Positions 46,776-56,152 are shown, counted from the stretch's first letter. The stretch is 64,000 nucleotides of DNA from Nocardia sp. CC227C (GCF_030767025.1 NZ_JASITE010000013.1:124001-188000), one strand, 5' to 3'. Numbers and translations are program-made. The notes: generated by a model not told the origin, from the letters alone.

Positions 46776-46994
46776 CGCTCCCTCACTCTCCTGCTCCGCT
46801 ATCTACGGCGTCCGGCGCTTCAGTGTTCGACTGAAGGCCAGCCTGCCATGAAGCCCTGGGGTTGCATCCCCCTGGCCTCCACTCTAGTTGCCAGGGGTTC
46901 CGCCCGTCGTCCGTCCACCCTATTGCGAACCGGCGACAGTACGACTCATTCCCTCATAACGGGGCGGTACCCGGGTTCGTTTCCGGCCCGGCTA

Positions 46995-47005
46995 CGCCCT
47001 GAGCG
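46995..47005. promoter_or_regulatory. Possible ClgR-type box upstream of clpC1
   Basis: CGCCCTGAGCG, flanked by TA and AACA, resembles the actinobacterial ClgR consensus (CGCYNANRGCG core) with one mismatch (T for A). It lies about 220 bases upstream of the clpC1 start. ClgR is known to activate clp genes in related genera. Distance and mismatch keep this tentative. Confidence 0.3.
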
Positions 47006-47015
47006 AACATACGAA

Positions 47016-47978
47016 CTAACTGCCCGTCAGTGGGGGGATCAAACCGCATGGAATGTTACGGAGACGCGTCGGATCGAGCGCGTTCAGCGCGAAGGCGGCC
47101 GTCCGCGAACTTCCGGCTATCCCCATGTGGTCGGAGAAGTCGGTGGGGCAGCCGTCCTGCACCAGGATGTTCGTGGCGTTCGGGGCGGGCACGAAGGCGA
47201 CCGACGGGAACACCGCCTCGTCGAAGGAGGTCGCGATATTGGTGTAGGTGACCGAAGGGTGGTAGACGCCATCGGCATTGAGCTCGTTCATGAACCCCGA
47301 GCCGCCGAGCATCTGCGGGCACGCCTGACACACCACGCCCATGGCGGCCAGGTTGTCGACGCGGTCGGCGTCCATGCCCAGTTCCCGCCCGAAGGCCCGG
47401 ATGACCCGCATCTGGTCGCCGAACAGGCCGCGCCAGGGCGGCGCGATTCCGACGAACCTGTCCACCTTGCCCGCACCGCCGAGCCGCTTGATGTAGTAGT
47501 TGCCGACCACATTGCCCTGCGAATGCGCGACGAAGTCGACGCGTGCCGCGCCGGTGGCCGCCAGCACCCGGTCCACGAAGGCGCGCACCTGCGCGGCACT
47601 GTCGGGCAGCGGGCGCATACCGCCCATGGCCGACAGCGGCCACGGCACGTCGAGGCTGCCGTAGGTCAGCGCGTAGACGCAGTACCCCTCATTGGCGAGC
47701 AGGGGGACGTACGCGCCCCAGTTGGTCTGCGCGCCGCCCGCGGTGCCGTGCAGCAGCACCACCGGATTCGGGTGCGCCGCAGTGGGTTCGCAGTTCCAGT
47801 CGTTGGAGCCGGGCAGCGAGCCGCCGGGGACGGCGAGTTCGCCGGGAATACCCGCGAAGAAGTTGTAGACCACCGGGTACTCGGCTCGGGCGGGCGTGCT
47901 CGCGGCGGTCCACAGCGCGGCCAGCACGGCCATGATCAGCAGTGTTCCCGGCGAGCGCCGGAAAAGGGTGCGGCGCAT
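47016..47978 (-). CDS. Secreted lipase/esterase (lipase class 2)
   Basis: 320 residues. Signal peptide with twin-Arg-like basic start and cleavage around ASTPARA-EYPVV (residue 31). The alpha/beta hydrolase core has HPNPVVLLHGTAGGAQTNW (oxyanion) and DFVAHSQGNVVGNYY with the nucleophile Ser in AHSQG. Catalytic His is likely in TDFSDHMGIAGS. Cys in NDWNCEP, VCQACPQ and DGCP may form disulfides, fitting secretion. Its promoter region carries paired KstR-like operators, so release of sterols or fatty acids from esters is a reasonable but unproven role. Confidence 0.85.
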   Translation of the reverse strand: MRRTLFRRSPGTLLIMAVLAALWTAASTPARAEYPVVYNFFAGIPGELAVPGGSLPGSNDWNCEPTAAHPNPVVLLHGTAGGAQTNWGAYVPLLANEGYCVYALTYGSLDVPWPLSAMGGMRPLPDSAAQVRAFVDRVLAATGAARVDFVAHSQGNVVGNYYIKRLGGAGKVDRFVGIAPPWRGLFGDQMRVIRAFGRELGMDADRVDNLAAMGVVCQACPQMLGGSGFMNELNADGVYHPSVTYTNIATSFDEAVFPSVAFVPAPNATNILVQDGCPTDFSDHMGIAGSSRTAAFALNALDPTRLRNIPCGLIPPLTGS

Positions 47979-47990
47979 ATCCCTCCAGAA

Positions 47991-48031
47991 CTAGAACGCG
48001 TTCCGGAAAATGTAACCGGAACACGTTCTAG
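47991..48031 (-). promoter_or_regulatory. Paired KstR-like operators with embedded -10 element
   Basis: CTAGAACGCGTTCCGG (47991-48006) and CCGGAACACGTTCTAG (48016-48031) mirror each other (15 of 16 bases complementary). Each contains the GAACNNGTTC core and one full TAGAAC arm of the kstR palindrome at 15886. The 9-base centre carries TACATT on the minus strand (48009-48014), a good -10 for the lipase gene starting at 47978. Confidence 0.6.
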
Positions 48032-48054
48032 ATCACCGTGGAAACGGCGAGAAA

Positions 48055-48615
48055 CTAGCCGACCTGCTGCGGCGTGTATGAGACAGTTCCGGCGCTCGAC
48101 GACGTCGCCTCGGCCTCGCCGTGCTGCTGCCCCGCCACGAACAACGCGCCCAGCAGCACCAGGAAGGCCAGGGTGTGCAGCACCGCGCGCACGATATTCC
48201 AACGAACCCAGGCGGATTCGAACTGTGCCCGGACCGCCGCCAGATCGGCGATGCCCGCCGGATCACCGGCCGCCGCCAACCGATTGTTGAGCGGGACGTT
48301 GCCGCCCACGGTCACACCGAACGCGATCACATTGAGCACCAGGGCGATCGCGATCCAGAGCAGCACGGTCCGGAAGTCCTGCCCCAGATGCAGAGCCGCG
48401 GCCAGGACGGTGAAGCCGACCGTCCCCATGAACGCGATCATGAACCACGGATTGATGATGACCACGTTGATCTTCTGCATCACGTCGACCATGGTGCGGT
48501 CGTCGCTGCGGCCCAGCGCGAGCATGACCGAGTTGGCGTACGCGTAGAACAGCCCCGCGATGAGGCCGGTGGACAGGGCCGCCGCCAGCAGAGCGGCAAT
48601 GCGAAGGGCGAACAT
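48055..48615 (-). CDS. DUF1772 (anthrone oxygenase-like) membrane protein
   Basis: 186 residues with four transmembrane helices (about 4-24, 55-75, 82-102 and 145-165). LSTGLIAGLFYAYANSVMLAL and FMIAFMGTVGFTVLAA are typical of DUF1772, as is VNVIAFGVTVGGNVPLNNRL with the conserved NxPxN motif. Some homologues are called anthrone oxygenases or nodulation NoxA-like; no catalytic claim can be made. It ends 24 bases before the paired operator of the lipase gene. Confidence 0.8.
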   Translation of the reverse strand: MFALRIAALLAAALSTGLIAGLFYAYANSVMLALGRSDDRTMVDVMQKINVVIINPWFMIAFMGTVGFTVLAAALHLGQDFRTVLLWIAIALVLNVIAFGVTVGGNVPLNNRLAAAGDPAGIADLAAVRAQFESAWVRWNIVRAVLHTLAFLVLLGALFVAGQQHGEAEATSSSAGTVSYTPQQVG

Positions 48616-48744
48616 GAAAACTCTCCTGACTGGGCGGATTCCGGGGAACCCAGGTTGCTACGCCTCACAGTCAAGCCGTTCCGGCCCCCGCTCACCATGG
48701 CCGAAGCTCTCACGGGCATCCGCACGAGTCCACCGGCCGGCGCG

Positions 48745-49368
48745 CTACAGATCCCGGTCGGAGATGACGCCGCTCTGCATGGCCAGGCCAGCCAGGCGGA
48801 CGCGCTTCTGATTCTGCGGCAGATCCTCCACGCCGAACTTGGCGAACAGCGCGCGCAGGTGCGTCTTGATGGCGTCCACGCTGAGGAACAGCTCCGCGGC
48901 GATCTGCTGATTGGAGGCGGGCGTCGCGAAGCCCGCGTTGTTCTTGTACGGGCGGCACAGCGCGATGAGGACCGCGCGCTGGGTCTCGGTGAGCGAGCGC
49001 AGCGTGGGCAGCGAACCCGTGGAGGTCTGGGTGATATCGCCGGAGGCCCCGGAGAAGTCGTGGAAGGTGACCCGCGTGGTGCCCATGCGGATCACGTCGC
49101 CGGGAGCGAGCCGGTGGCGGCCGACCAGTCGGTCCCCGTTGACGAACGTGCCGTTGCGGGAGAGCCCGTCGTCCACGATGGTCCAGTGTGCGCCCAGGTA
49201 TTCGACGGTGGCGTGCAGGCGGGAGACCTCGACGTCCCAGGCGAGGGAGAGGTCCGCCTGGGGCGAGCGGCCGATGGTGACGCGGGGGCGGTCCGGGGCC
49301 AGCATCAGCTCGTGCTGGTGGCCCTGGTGGTCCTTGACCCGCAGGAATGAGCCCTGGAATGCGGTCAC
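48745..49368 (-). CDS. FHA-domain protein with C-terminal HTH
   Basis: 207 residues from the GTG at 49368; a GTG at 49392 is possible. The FHA domain (about 25-100) shows RVTIGRSPQADLSL, SRLHATVEY and LSRNGTFVNGDRL, the phosphothreonine-binding Arg, Ser and Asn pattern. After a Ser/Thr linker, a LuxR/GerE-like helix-turn-helix runs LTETQRAVLIALCRPY to SNQQIAAELFLSVDAIKTHL. Such proteins could link Ser/Thr kinase signalling to transcription. Kinase and targets unknown. Upstream of Lsr2, same direction but separated by a terminator. Confidence 0.8.
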   Translation of the reverse strand: MTAFQGSFLRVKDHQGHQHELMLAPDRPRVTIGRSPQADLSLAWDVEVSRLHATVEYLGAHWTIVDDGLSRNGTFVNGDRLVGRHRLAPGDVIRMGTTRVTFHDFSGASGDITQTSTGSLPTLRSLTETQRAVLIALCRPYKNNAGFATPASNQQIAAELFLSVDAIKTHLRALFAKFGVEDLPQNQKRVRLAGLAMQSGVISDRDL

Positions 49369-49512
49369 TGCGCCGTTACCTCGTCTCTCCACCCAGCCAG
49401 TGACGTCGTTCGCACACAGTCAATGGTGCCGTGCGGACTCGGCCCGAGCAAGATCGTACTTCCGAGCCGGGCGGCAAGCGCCCATGACCGGTTATGCGCA
49501 AATCGTATGAAT

Positions 49513-49552
49513 AAAAACTACCGCCGCTCGGGCTCGCACGAACGCCCGAGCG
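49513..49552 (-). terminator. Rho-independent terminator of lsr2
   Basis: An 8-bp stem CGCTCGGG/CCCGAGCG (49525-49532 with 49545-49552) is followed on the minus strand by a T-rich stretch (TAGTTTTTATT, 49511-49521). It lies 17 bases after the lsr2 stop. Confidence 0.8.
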
Positions 49553-49568
49553 ACGGTCGCTAATAGAA

Positions 49569-49928
49569 CTACTTCGCGGCGGCCTTGTTGTAAGCCTCGG
49601 TGATGTCCGCGGAGATACGTCCGCGAGCCGACACCTTGTGCCCATTCCGGCGCGCCCATTCCCGAATCGCCGCACTTTGTTCACGATCGATGGAAACCCG
49701 GCCCTTCGGACCCGCGGTAGCACCCGCGGCGGCCTTGGTGCGACGGCGACCGCTCACCTTGCGGGCGGCGGCCACCCAGGTCTCCAAACCGTCACGCAGC
49801 TTGGCCGCATTATCCGACGACAGGTCGATCTCGTACGACACCCCATCGATAGCGAACTCGATGGTCTCGTCCGCGATGGACTCACCGTCGACATCGTCGA
49901 TCAGGCTAACGGTGACCTTCTTTGCCAT
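49569..49928 (-). CDS. lsr2: Nucleoid-associated protein Lsr2
   Basis: 119 residues. The N-terminal oligomerisation domain starts MAKKVTVSLIDDVDGE, and the C-terminal DNA-binding domain contains the AT-hook-like RGR in KVSARGRISADI, inserting into the AT-rich minor groove. Lsr2 bridges DNA and silences acquired genes, a functional analogue of H-NS. Order clpC1-...-lsr2-lysS matches Rv3596c-Rv3598c, but here a lipase, a DUF1772 gene and an FHA gene have been inserted between clpC1 and lsr2. Confidence 0.97.
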   Translation of the reverse strand: MAKKVTVSLIDDVDGESIADETIEFAIDGVSYEIDLSSDNAAKLRDGLETWVAAARKVSGRRRTKAAAGATAGPKGRVSIDREQSAAIREWARRNGHKVSARGRISADITEAYNKAAAK

Positions 49929-50046
49929 GAGATGAACGTCCTCTCGAAATCGTGCGACCCTGCAAACCAGGCCGATTACCCGAAGTCAGAATACCGCTGA
50001 ATTCCGATACTCCCGAAGCGGGTATCGGCAATGCAATCCGGCGCAC

Positions 50047-51621
<1,575 letters not shown>

Positions 51622-51724
51622 GGAGCACCACCCTATCGTGCGGCGGAAATCGTTTTTCTCCCCGCCCGACCGTACGTCGGGCATAACGATACGGCCACGA
51701 TCAGCCCGCGGTCGCGAAATCGAA

Positions 51725-52156
51725 TCAGAGCCACGCCAGGGTGGCGACCTCGCGCTGGAAGTGCGGCGCCGCGGCCGCCACGGTGAGCAGTCCGGCCGCT
51801 TTCAATGCCTGATATCCACCCACCAGATCGGTGGCGCGACGCAATCCCAACTGCTGCAGCGAGGCCGCGGCCAGGCTCGAGGTGTATCCCTCCGAGCAGA
51901 CGATGATCCATTCCACATCGTGGTCGGTGGCCAGGGCCAGCCGCGCCGAACTTGCGGGGTCGAGCCGCCATTCCAGTACGTTCCGCTCGATCACCAAGGC
52001 ACCGGGAATGGTGCCCTCCTTGATGCGCTGCGCCTGCGGACGAATGTCCACCAGCATGGCGCCCCGCCCGATGGCCTGCGGCAGTTCGAATGCGTAGACG
52101 CGCCGCAGGCGACCGCGCGCCTGCTCGAGCATGCCGTCGATAGTCAAGTGGCTCAT
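51725..52156 (-). CDS. Rhodanese-like sulfurtransferase domain protein
   Basis: 143 residues, a single rhodanese domain. Active-site loop IIVCSEGYTSS with Cys87; the DIRP segment (LVDIRPQAQRIKEGTIPGAL) is the CH2A motif. It could move sulfane sulfur to an acceptor. Its ATG overlaps the cysteine dioxygenase stop by four bases, so it is co-translated with an enzyme of cysteine oxidation and probably handles sulfur released in that pathway. Same pairing is common in Actinobacteria. Confidence 0.88.
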   Translation of the reverse strand: MSHLTIDGMLEQARGRLRRVYAFELPQAIGRGAMLVDIRPQAQRIKEGTIPGALVIERNVLEWRLDPASSARLALATDHDVEWIIVCSEGYTSSLAAASLQQLGLRRATDLVGGYQALKAAGLLTVAAAAPHFQREVATLAWL

Positions 52157-52767
52157 TCCAGTTCGCCTTCGGGCTGGTCGGTGAGGAGGGTTCGGGTGCG
52201 CTCGAGGGTGCCGTGGCCGGTGACCTCGTAATAGGACATGGCCGACAGCGGTGGGGAGTAGGCGTGCACGCTGAGCGTGGGATCCAGGGGGCCGACATCG
52301 CCGGCCTCGGCGTCGTCGGCGCGGACCACGTCGTGCACCCAGCCGAGCGGGAAAGAGGCTTGATCACCGGCGGTCAGGATGCGGCGGCGCAGGCCGGAGC
52401 CGTTCCACCGGAACTCCGCGAGCGCGCCGGAGAGCACGGTCAGCGCGCCCAGCGAACCGGCGTGGTCGTGCAGCCGGGTGGCCTTCTCGGCGACCCAGCT
52501 GATCAGCCAGACCTCCACCTCGTCGTCGGCGAGCAGCCGCACCGCCCAGCGGTTCTCGGTGGGCCACAGACCGTTCTCCGGCAGCAGGTGGTCGTAGCGT
52601 CCCGCCAGCACGTCCTCGGCCCCTTCGTCGGTCAGACGCAGCAGGTCGGCGGGCCGCAGGCGGGTGGGGAGGGCGGAGGCGACGGCGCGCTCGGTCACCT
52701 CGGGCAACAGGGCCTCGGTGCGGGTGCGCACGGCGGAATTCGACAGGGAAAGTGCAGAGGAACGCAT
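52153..52767 (-). CDS. Cysteine dioxygenase
   Basis: 204 residues, cupin fold. The iron ligands are His100 and His102 in RLHDHAGSLG and His145 in GWVHDVV; the first cupin motif lacks the usual Glu, as in cysteine dioxygenases. It oxidises cysteine to cysteine sulfinate with O2. The ATG at 52767 has GGAG eight bases upstream. A cysteine-coding leader ORF and an attenuator-like structure lie in the 5' region, suggesting control by cysteine supply. Confidence 0.88.
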   Translation of the reverse strand: MRSSALSLSNSAVRTRTEALLPEVTERAVASALPTRLRPADLLRLTDEGAEDVLAGRYDHLLPENGLWPTENRWAVRLLADDEVEVWLISWVAEKATRLHDHAGSLGALTVLSGALAEFRWNGSGLRRRILTAGDQASFPLGWVHDVVRADDAEAGDVGPLDPTLSVHAYSPPLSAMSYYEVTGHGTLERTRTLLTDQPEGELE

Positions 52768-52794
52768 GAGCGAAACTCCAGGAATGTGTGGTTG

Positions 52795-52847
52795 GTCGAG
52801 GGGCTATCGGAAGCCTCGACGACAGCCGAGGCGAATCAGCCTCGACA
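52795..52847 (-). promoter_or_regulatory. Attenuator-like structure upstream of cysteine dioxygenase
   Basis: Read on the minus strand, four segments occur in order: A GTCGAGGC (52839-52846), B GCCTCGGC (52825-52832), C GTCGAGGC (52813-52820) and D CCTCGAC (52795-52801). A pairs with B, B with C and C with D, the mutually exclusive pattern of classical attenuators. A overlaps the second Cys codon and end of the leader ORF at 52836-52877. Confidence 0.6.
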
Positions 52848-52877
52848 ACACTCCTGGGTGCTCACACGGAAATACAC
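52836..52877 (-). CDS. Leaderless cysteine leader peptide
   Basis: A 13-codon ORF, MYFRVSTQECCRG, begins at a GTG only seven bases after a good -10 (TAGACT), so the transcript probably starts at or next to the start codon. It contains two adjacent Cys codons (TGT TGT) just before the stop. Cys-rich leader peptides are known upstream of sulfur genes in mycobacteria and Streptomyces. It lies 68 bases before the cysteine dioxygenase start and overlaps segment A of the attenuator-like structure. Confidence 0.6.
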   Translation of the reverse strand: MYFRVSTQECCRG

Positions 52878-52884
52878 GAGCGAG

Positions 52885-52912
52885 AGTCTAACAGCGGATT
52901 CCCGCGAAGCAA
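52885..52912 (-). promoter_or_regulatory. Promoter of the leader/cysteine dioxygenase transcript
   Basis: On the minus strand, TTGCTT (52907-52912) and TAGACT (52885-52890) are separated by 16 bases, a good -35/-10 pair. The leader ORF begins seven bases after the -10 element. Confidence 0.6.
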
Positions 52913-52959
52913 CAGACGGCCGGGGAGACGACTGCGTCACGTTCGGGCCGATCGGTCCG

Positions 52960-53751
52960 TTATCGGCGGCGTTGCTGGTTGCGTTCGTACACCAGCCGCA
53001 GCCCCGCCAGGGTCAGATGCGGTTCGTGGTGTTCGATGGTCTCCGATTCTCCGGCGATGAGCGGCGCGGAAGCGCCCGTGGCCACCACGGCGACGTCATC
53101 GCCCGCGAACGCGTCGAACTCGTCGCGAATACGGTCGATCAGCCCGTCCACCAGGCCGGCGAAACCGAAAATCGCGCCCGACTGCATGCACTCCATGCTG
53201 TTCTTGCCCACCACCGACCGCGGGCGCGCCAGTTCCGCCCGCCGCAGGGCACTGCGCTCCACCAGCGCCTCGGTGGAGATTTCCACGCCGGGGGCGATGA
53301 TGCCGCCCAGGAATTCCCCCTTGGCGGAAACCAGGTCCACACAGATGGCGGTGCCGAAATCCACCACGATCGCGGGGGACGAGAAACGGTGATACGCGGC
53401 AAGACAATTCACGATGCGGTCCGCGCCGACCTCTTTCGGATTGTCGACGAGCAGCGGAATACCCGTTCGCACACCGGGTTCCACGACCACATGTGAAACG
53501 TGTCCCCAGTAGCGGGACAGCATCTCGCGCAGTTCCCGCAATACCGGCGGCACCGTCGACAATGCCGAAACACCGGTCACCTGTTCGGCATCCGCGCCGA
53601 TCAGACCGCGCACCTGCAATGCGAACTCGTCCGCGGTGAACAGCGGATTCGTGTGCATCCGCCAGTGCCGCACCAGTTTCGAATGGTCACCGCTGCCGGA
53701 GAACAGGCCCAGTTCGATCGAGGTGTTGCGGACGTCGATGGTCAGCAGCAT
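52960..53751 (-). CDS. coaX: Type III pantothenate kinase
   Basis: 263 residues. The ASKHA-type nucleotide fold starts MLLTIDVRNTSIELGLFSGS (phosphate 1), with IVVDFGTAICVDLVSAKGEF (phosphate 2) and VVATGASAPLIAGESE (adenosine motif). It phosphorylates pantothenate in the first step of coenzyme A synthesis. Linked to panD and panC 18 bases upstream, so precursor supply and CoA entry are co-transcribed. Matches Rv3600c. Confidence 0.95.
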   Translation of the reverse strand: MLLTIDVRNTSIELGLFSGSGDHSKLVRHWRMHTNPLFTADEFALQVRGLIGADAEQVTGVSALSTVPPVLRELREMLSRYWGHVSHVVVEPGVRTGIPLLVDNPKEVGADRIVNCLAAYHRFSSPAIVVDFGTAICVDLVSAKGEFLGGIIAPGVEISTEALVERSALRRAELARPRSVVGKNSMECMQSGAIFGFAGLVDGLIDRIRDEFDAFAGDDVAVVATGASAPLIAGESETIEHHEPHLTLAGLRLVYERNQQRRR

Positions 53752-53769
53752 GGCCGCACCGCCCGCCGG

Positions 53770-54189
53770 TCAGGCGAACGACAGCGAGCGCGGCGAGGTC
53801 AGGCCCGAGCCCTCCGGCGCGTGCGCCGGATCCGAGCCCAGCTCCACCTGCCGGTTGCGGTCGTCCACGAACACCACGCGGGGTTCGTAGCTCTTCAGCT
53901 CCTGCTCGTCCATCATGCCGTAGGCGATGAGGATGACCAGATCGCCGGGATGCACGAGATGCGCGGCGGCGCCGTTGATCCCGATGACGCCGGAACCCCG
54001 CTCCCCCGCGATCACATAGGTCTCCAGCCGGGCCCCGTTGGCGATGTCGACAATGCAGACCTGCTCGCCCTCGAGCAGATCCGCGGCGTCGAGCAGGTCC
54101 TGATCGACCGTCACCGAACCGACGTAGTGCAGATCGGCGTGAGTCACCGTGGCGCGGTGGATCTTCGACTTCATCATGGTGCGCAACAT
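53770..54189 (-). CDS. panD: Aspartate 1-decarboxylase proenzyme
   Basis: 139 residues. The self-cleavage site Gly24-Ser25 is in LHYVGSVTVDQDLLDAADL; cleavage makes the pyruvoyl group that decarboxylates aspartate to beta-alanine. Thr57-region NGARLETYVIAGERGSG is conserved. The C-terminus carries the longer disordered tail typical of mycobacterial-type PanD. It lies 14 bases after panC. Confidence 0.95.
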   Translation of the reverse strand: MLRTMMKSKIHRATVTHADLHYVGSVTVDQDLLDAADLLEGEQVCIVDIANGARLETYVIAGERGSGVIGINGAAAHLVHPGDLVILIAYGMMDEQELKSYEPRVVFVDDRNRQVELGSDPAHAPEGSGLTSPRSLSFA

Positions 54190-54203
54190 CGTCGTCGCCC
54201 TTC

Positions 54204-55130
54204 CTAGAGAGATGCCCGGGCAGGCTGGTCGGGGGTGGTCGGGTGGCCGTCGATCGGGATGCCGATGGTGACGGGCATATTGTCGATGAGCCGGGTGTTG
54301 CCGATGCGGGCCGCGATCAGCAGGCGGGCATTGCCCTCCCCACGGACCGCGCCGAGATCGGAGCCGCGCAGCTCCAGATAGTCGAGCTCGATGGCCGGGG
54401 CCTCGGCCAGCACCATGCGGGCGGCCTCGAGCACCTTGTCCGCCCCCAGGCCCGCGGCATGGCGGCCCGCGGCCAGGGCGGCCGAGAGCACCGTGGCCAG
54501 CTCGCGCTGCTCCGGATCGAGATAGCGGTTGCGGGAGGACAGGGCCAGGCCGTCGGCCTCGCGGACGGTGGCGACCGGGACGATCTTCGGACTCATGTTC
54601 AGATCGCGCACCATCTGCCGGATCAGCGTCAGCTGCTGGTAGTCCTTCTCGCCGAAGAACGCCTCGTGCGGATCGGTGACGTTGAACAGCTTGGCGACCA
54701 CGGTGAGCACGCCCGCGAAATGGCCGGGACGGACGGCCCCTTCGAGTTCGTCGCCGAGCGGGCCGGGGTGCACGGTGGTGCGCGGACCCTCGGGGTACAT
54801 GTCGTTGGCGCTGGGCGCGAAGACCAGCTCGACGCCCTCCGCGCGCAACAGCTCCACATCGGCGTCGAGGGTGCGCGGGTACTTGTCCAGATCCTCGTGC
54901 GCGCCGAACTGCAAGGGGTTCACGAAGATCGAGACGATGACGGCCTGATTGGTGCGCTTGGCGCGGCGCACCAGTTCCAGATGGCCCTCGTGCAGCGCCC
55001 CCATGGTCGGCACCAGCGCGACCCGGCGGCCCACCTGGCGCAGGGCCCGGGAGACCTTGCTCATGATCGCCGGATCGTGCAGCACGGTGAGTTCACCGCG
55101 CTTGTAGGTGCCACGCAGCGTTGGATCCAT
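54204..55130 (-). CDS. panC: Pantothenate synthetase
   Basis: 308 residues. Nucleotidyltransferase motifs: VPTMGALHEGHLELVRRAK (HxGH class), NPLQFGAHEDLDKYPR and the KMSKS-like ALSSRNRYL. It condenses pantoate with beta-alanine using ATP, the step after panD. The start is one base inside the stop of the DUF2520 gene (TGATG), so four genes from DUF2520 to coaX are coupled. Equivalent to Rv3602c (309 residues). Confidence 0.95.
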   Translation of the reverse strand: MDPTLRGTYKRGELTVLHDPAIMSKVSRALRQVGRRVALVPTMGALHEGHLELVRRAKRTNQAVIVSIFVNPLQFGAHEDLDKYPRTLDADVELLRAEGVELVFAPSANDMYPEGPRTTVHPGPLGDELEGAVRPGHFAGVLTVVAKLFNVTDPHEAFFGEKDYQQLTLIRQMVRDLNMSPKIVPVATVREADGLALSSRNRYLDPEQRELATVLSAALAAGRHAAGLGADKVLEAARMVLAEAPAIELDYLELRGSDLGAVRGEGNARLLIAARIGNTRLIDNMPVTIGIPIDGHPTTPDQPARASL

Positions 55131-56152
55131 CAGTTGCCTTCCTTCGCCTGGTCGGAGCCCGCCTGGTCGGAGCCCGCCTGGTCGGAGCCCGCCTGATCGG
55201 AGCCTTCGACGTCACGCCGACCGCTCGGGGATGCCAGCAGTTCGAGCAGCGCCGGATCGGTGCGGGCCCGCTGGGCGGTGCGCAGCGAGAGCGCGCGATA
55301 GCCCGCGGCCAGATCGGTGTCGGTGGACTCCAGTGCGTTCAGATGCGCGGCCACGGCGTCCACGTCGCCGCGGGCCACCGGGCCGGTCAGCGCGGACGGA
55401 CCGCGGCGCAGGGCATTGTCGAGGGCGGCCGAGGCCAGCGGGGCCAGTACGCGTTCGGCCAGGCCGCCGGGCTGGTCGTCGACGATCTGCTGGCCGAGCA
55501 GTCCGGGGCCGGCCAGCGCGGTGCGCAACGCCTCCACCGCATCCAGAATCAACGTAACCAGGTGATTGCTGCCATGGGCGAGAGCCGCGTGGTACAGCGT
55601 GCGGTGCTCCTCGGCGACTCGCACCGGTTCGCCGCCCATCTCGATCACCAGCGACTGGGCGATGGCGTAGCCGATGTCGTCCGCGGCGGTGATGCCGAAG
55701 CAGGCGTTGCCGAGCCGGGTCACATCCTCGTCATGGCCGGTGAACGTCATGGCCGGGTGAATGGCCAGGGGTAGCGCGCCCCGTTCGGTCAAGGGGGCCA
55801 GTATCCCGACGCCGTTCGCGCCGGAGGTGTGCGCCACGATGGTGCCGGGCCGCACCGCGTCCGCCGCCGCCAACCCCGAAACCAGACCGGCCAGCTCACT
55901 GTCCGGTACGGCCAGCAGCAGCAGTTCGGCGCGGCGCGCCACATCCTCGGCCGGCAGGATCTCCGAATCCGGCAGCCGGGTCCGGGCCCGCTGCACCGAG
56001 GCGTCCGAGATACCGGATACGCCGAACACCACATGACCGGCACGCTCCAGTGCCGCACCCAATGCGGACCCGACGCGTCCCGCCGAGACGATTCCCACCG
56101 TCAACCGTGCAGGCGCAGGGTCGGTCCCGCAGACATCCTTGTCCGAGGTCAC
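55130..56152 (-). CDS. Rossmann-fold DUF2520 protein (Rv3603c-like)
   Basis: 340 residues from the GTG at 56152. An N-terminal NAD(P) Rossmann fold (LTVGIVSAGRVGSALGAAL) is followed by the DUF2520 helical domain (PLAIHPAMTFTGHDEDVTRL, ALAHGSNHLVTLILDAVEAL). The fold resembles ketopantoate reductase/6-phosphogluconate dehydrogenase, and the location before panC suggests a link to pantoate metabolism, not proven. The C-terminus carries four tandem GSDQA repeats (55144-55203), 15 bases each. The frame upstream of 56152 is unsupported. Confidence 0.85.
   Translation of the reverse strand: MTSDKDVCGTDPAPARLTVGIVSAGRVGSALGAALERAGHVVFGVSGISDASVQRARTRLPDSEILPAEDVARRAELLLLAVPDSELAGLVSGLAAADAVRPGTIVAHTSGANGVGILAPLTERGALPLAIHPAMTFTGHDEDVTRLGNACFGITAADDIGYAIAQSLVIEMGGEPVRVAEEHRTLYHAALAHGSNHLVTLILDAVEALRTALAGPGLLGQQIVDDQPGGLAERVLAPLASAALDNALRRGPSALTGPVARGDVDAVAAHLNALESTDTDLAAGYRALSLRTAQRARTDPALLELLASPSGRRDVEGSDQAGSDQAGSDQAGSDQAKEGN
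55144..55203 (-). repeat. Four tandem 15-bp repeats in the DUF2520 gene tail
   Basis: Four copies of a 15-base unit encode GSDQA four times, ending in KEGN before the stop at 55130. Only one base differs among copies. The tail is probably disordered and likely varies in copy number between strains. Confidence 0.85.

Noticed and set aside
52804..52851. Alternative 15-codon leader ORF (GTG at 52851) before cysteine dioxygenase
   Set aside because: AGGAG touches the start codon with no spacer and it has only one Cys codon. The frame at 52877 with the -10 element and two Cys codons is better.
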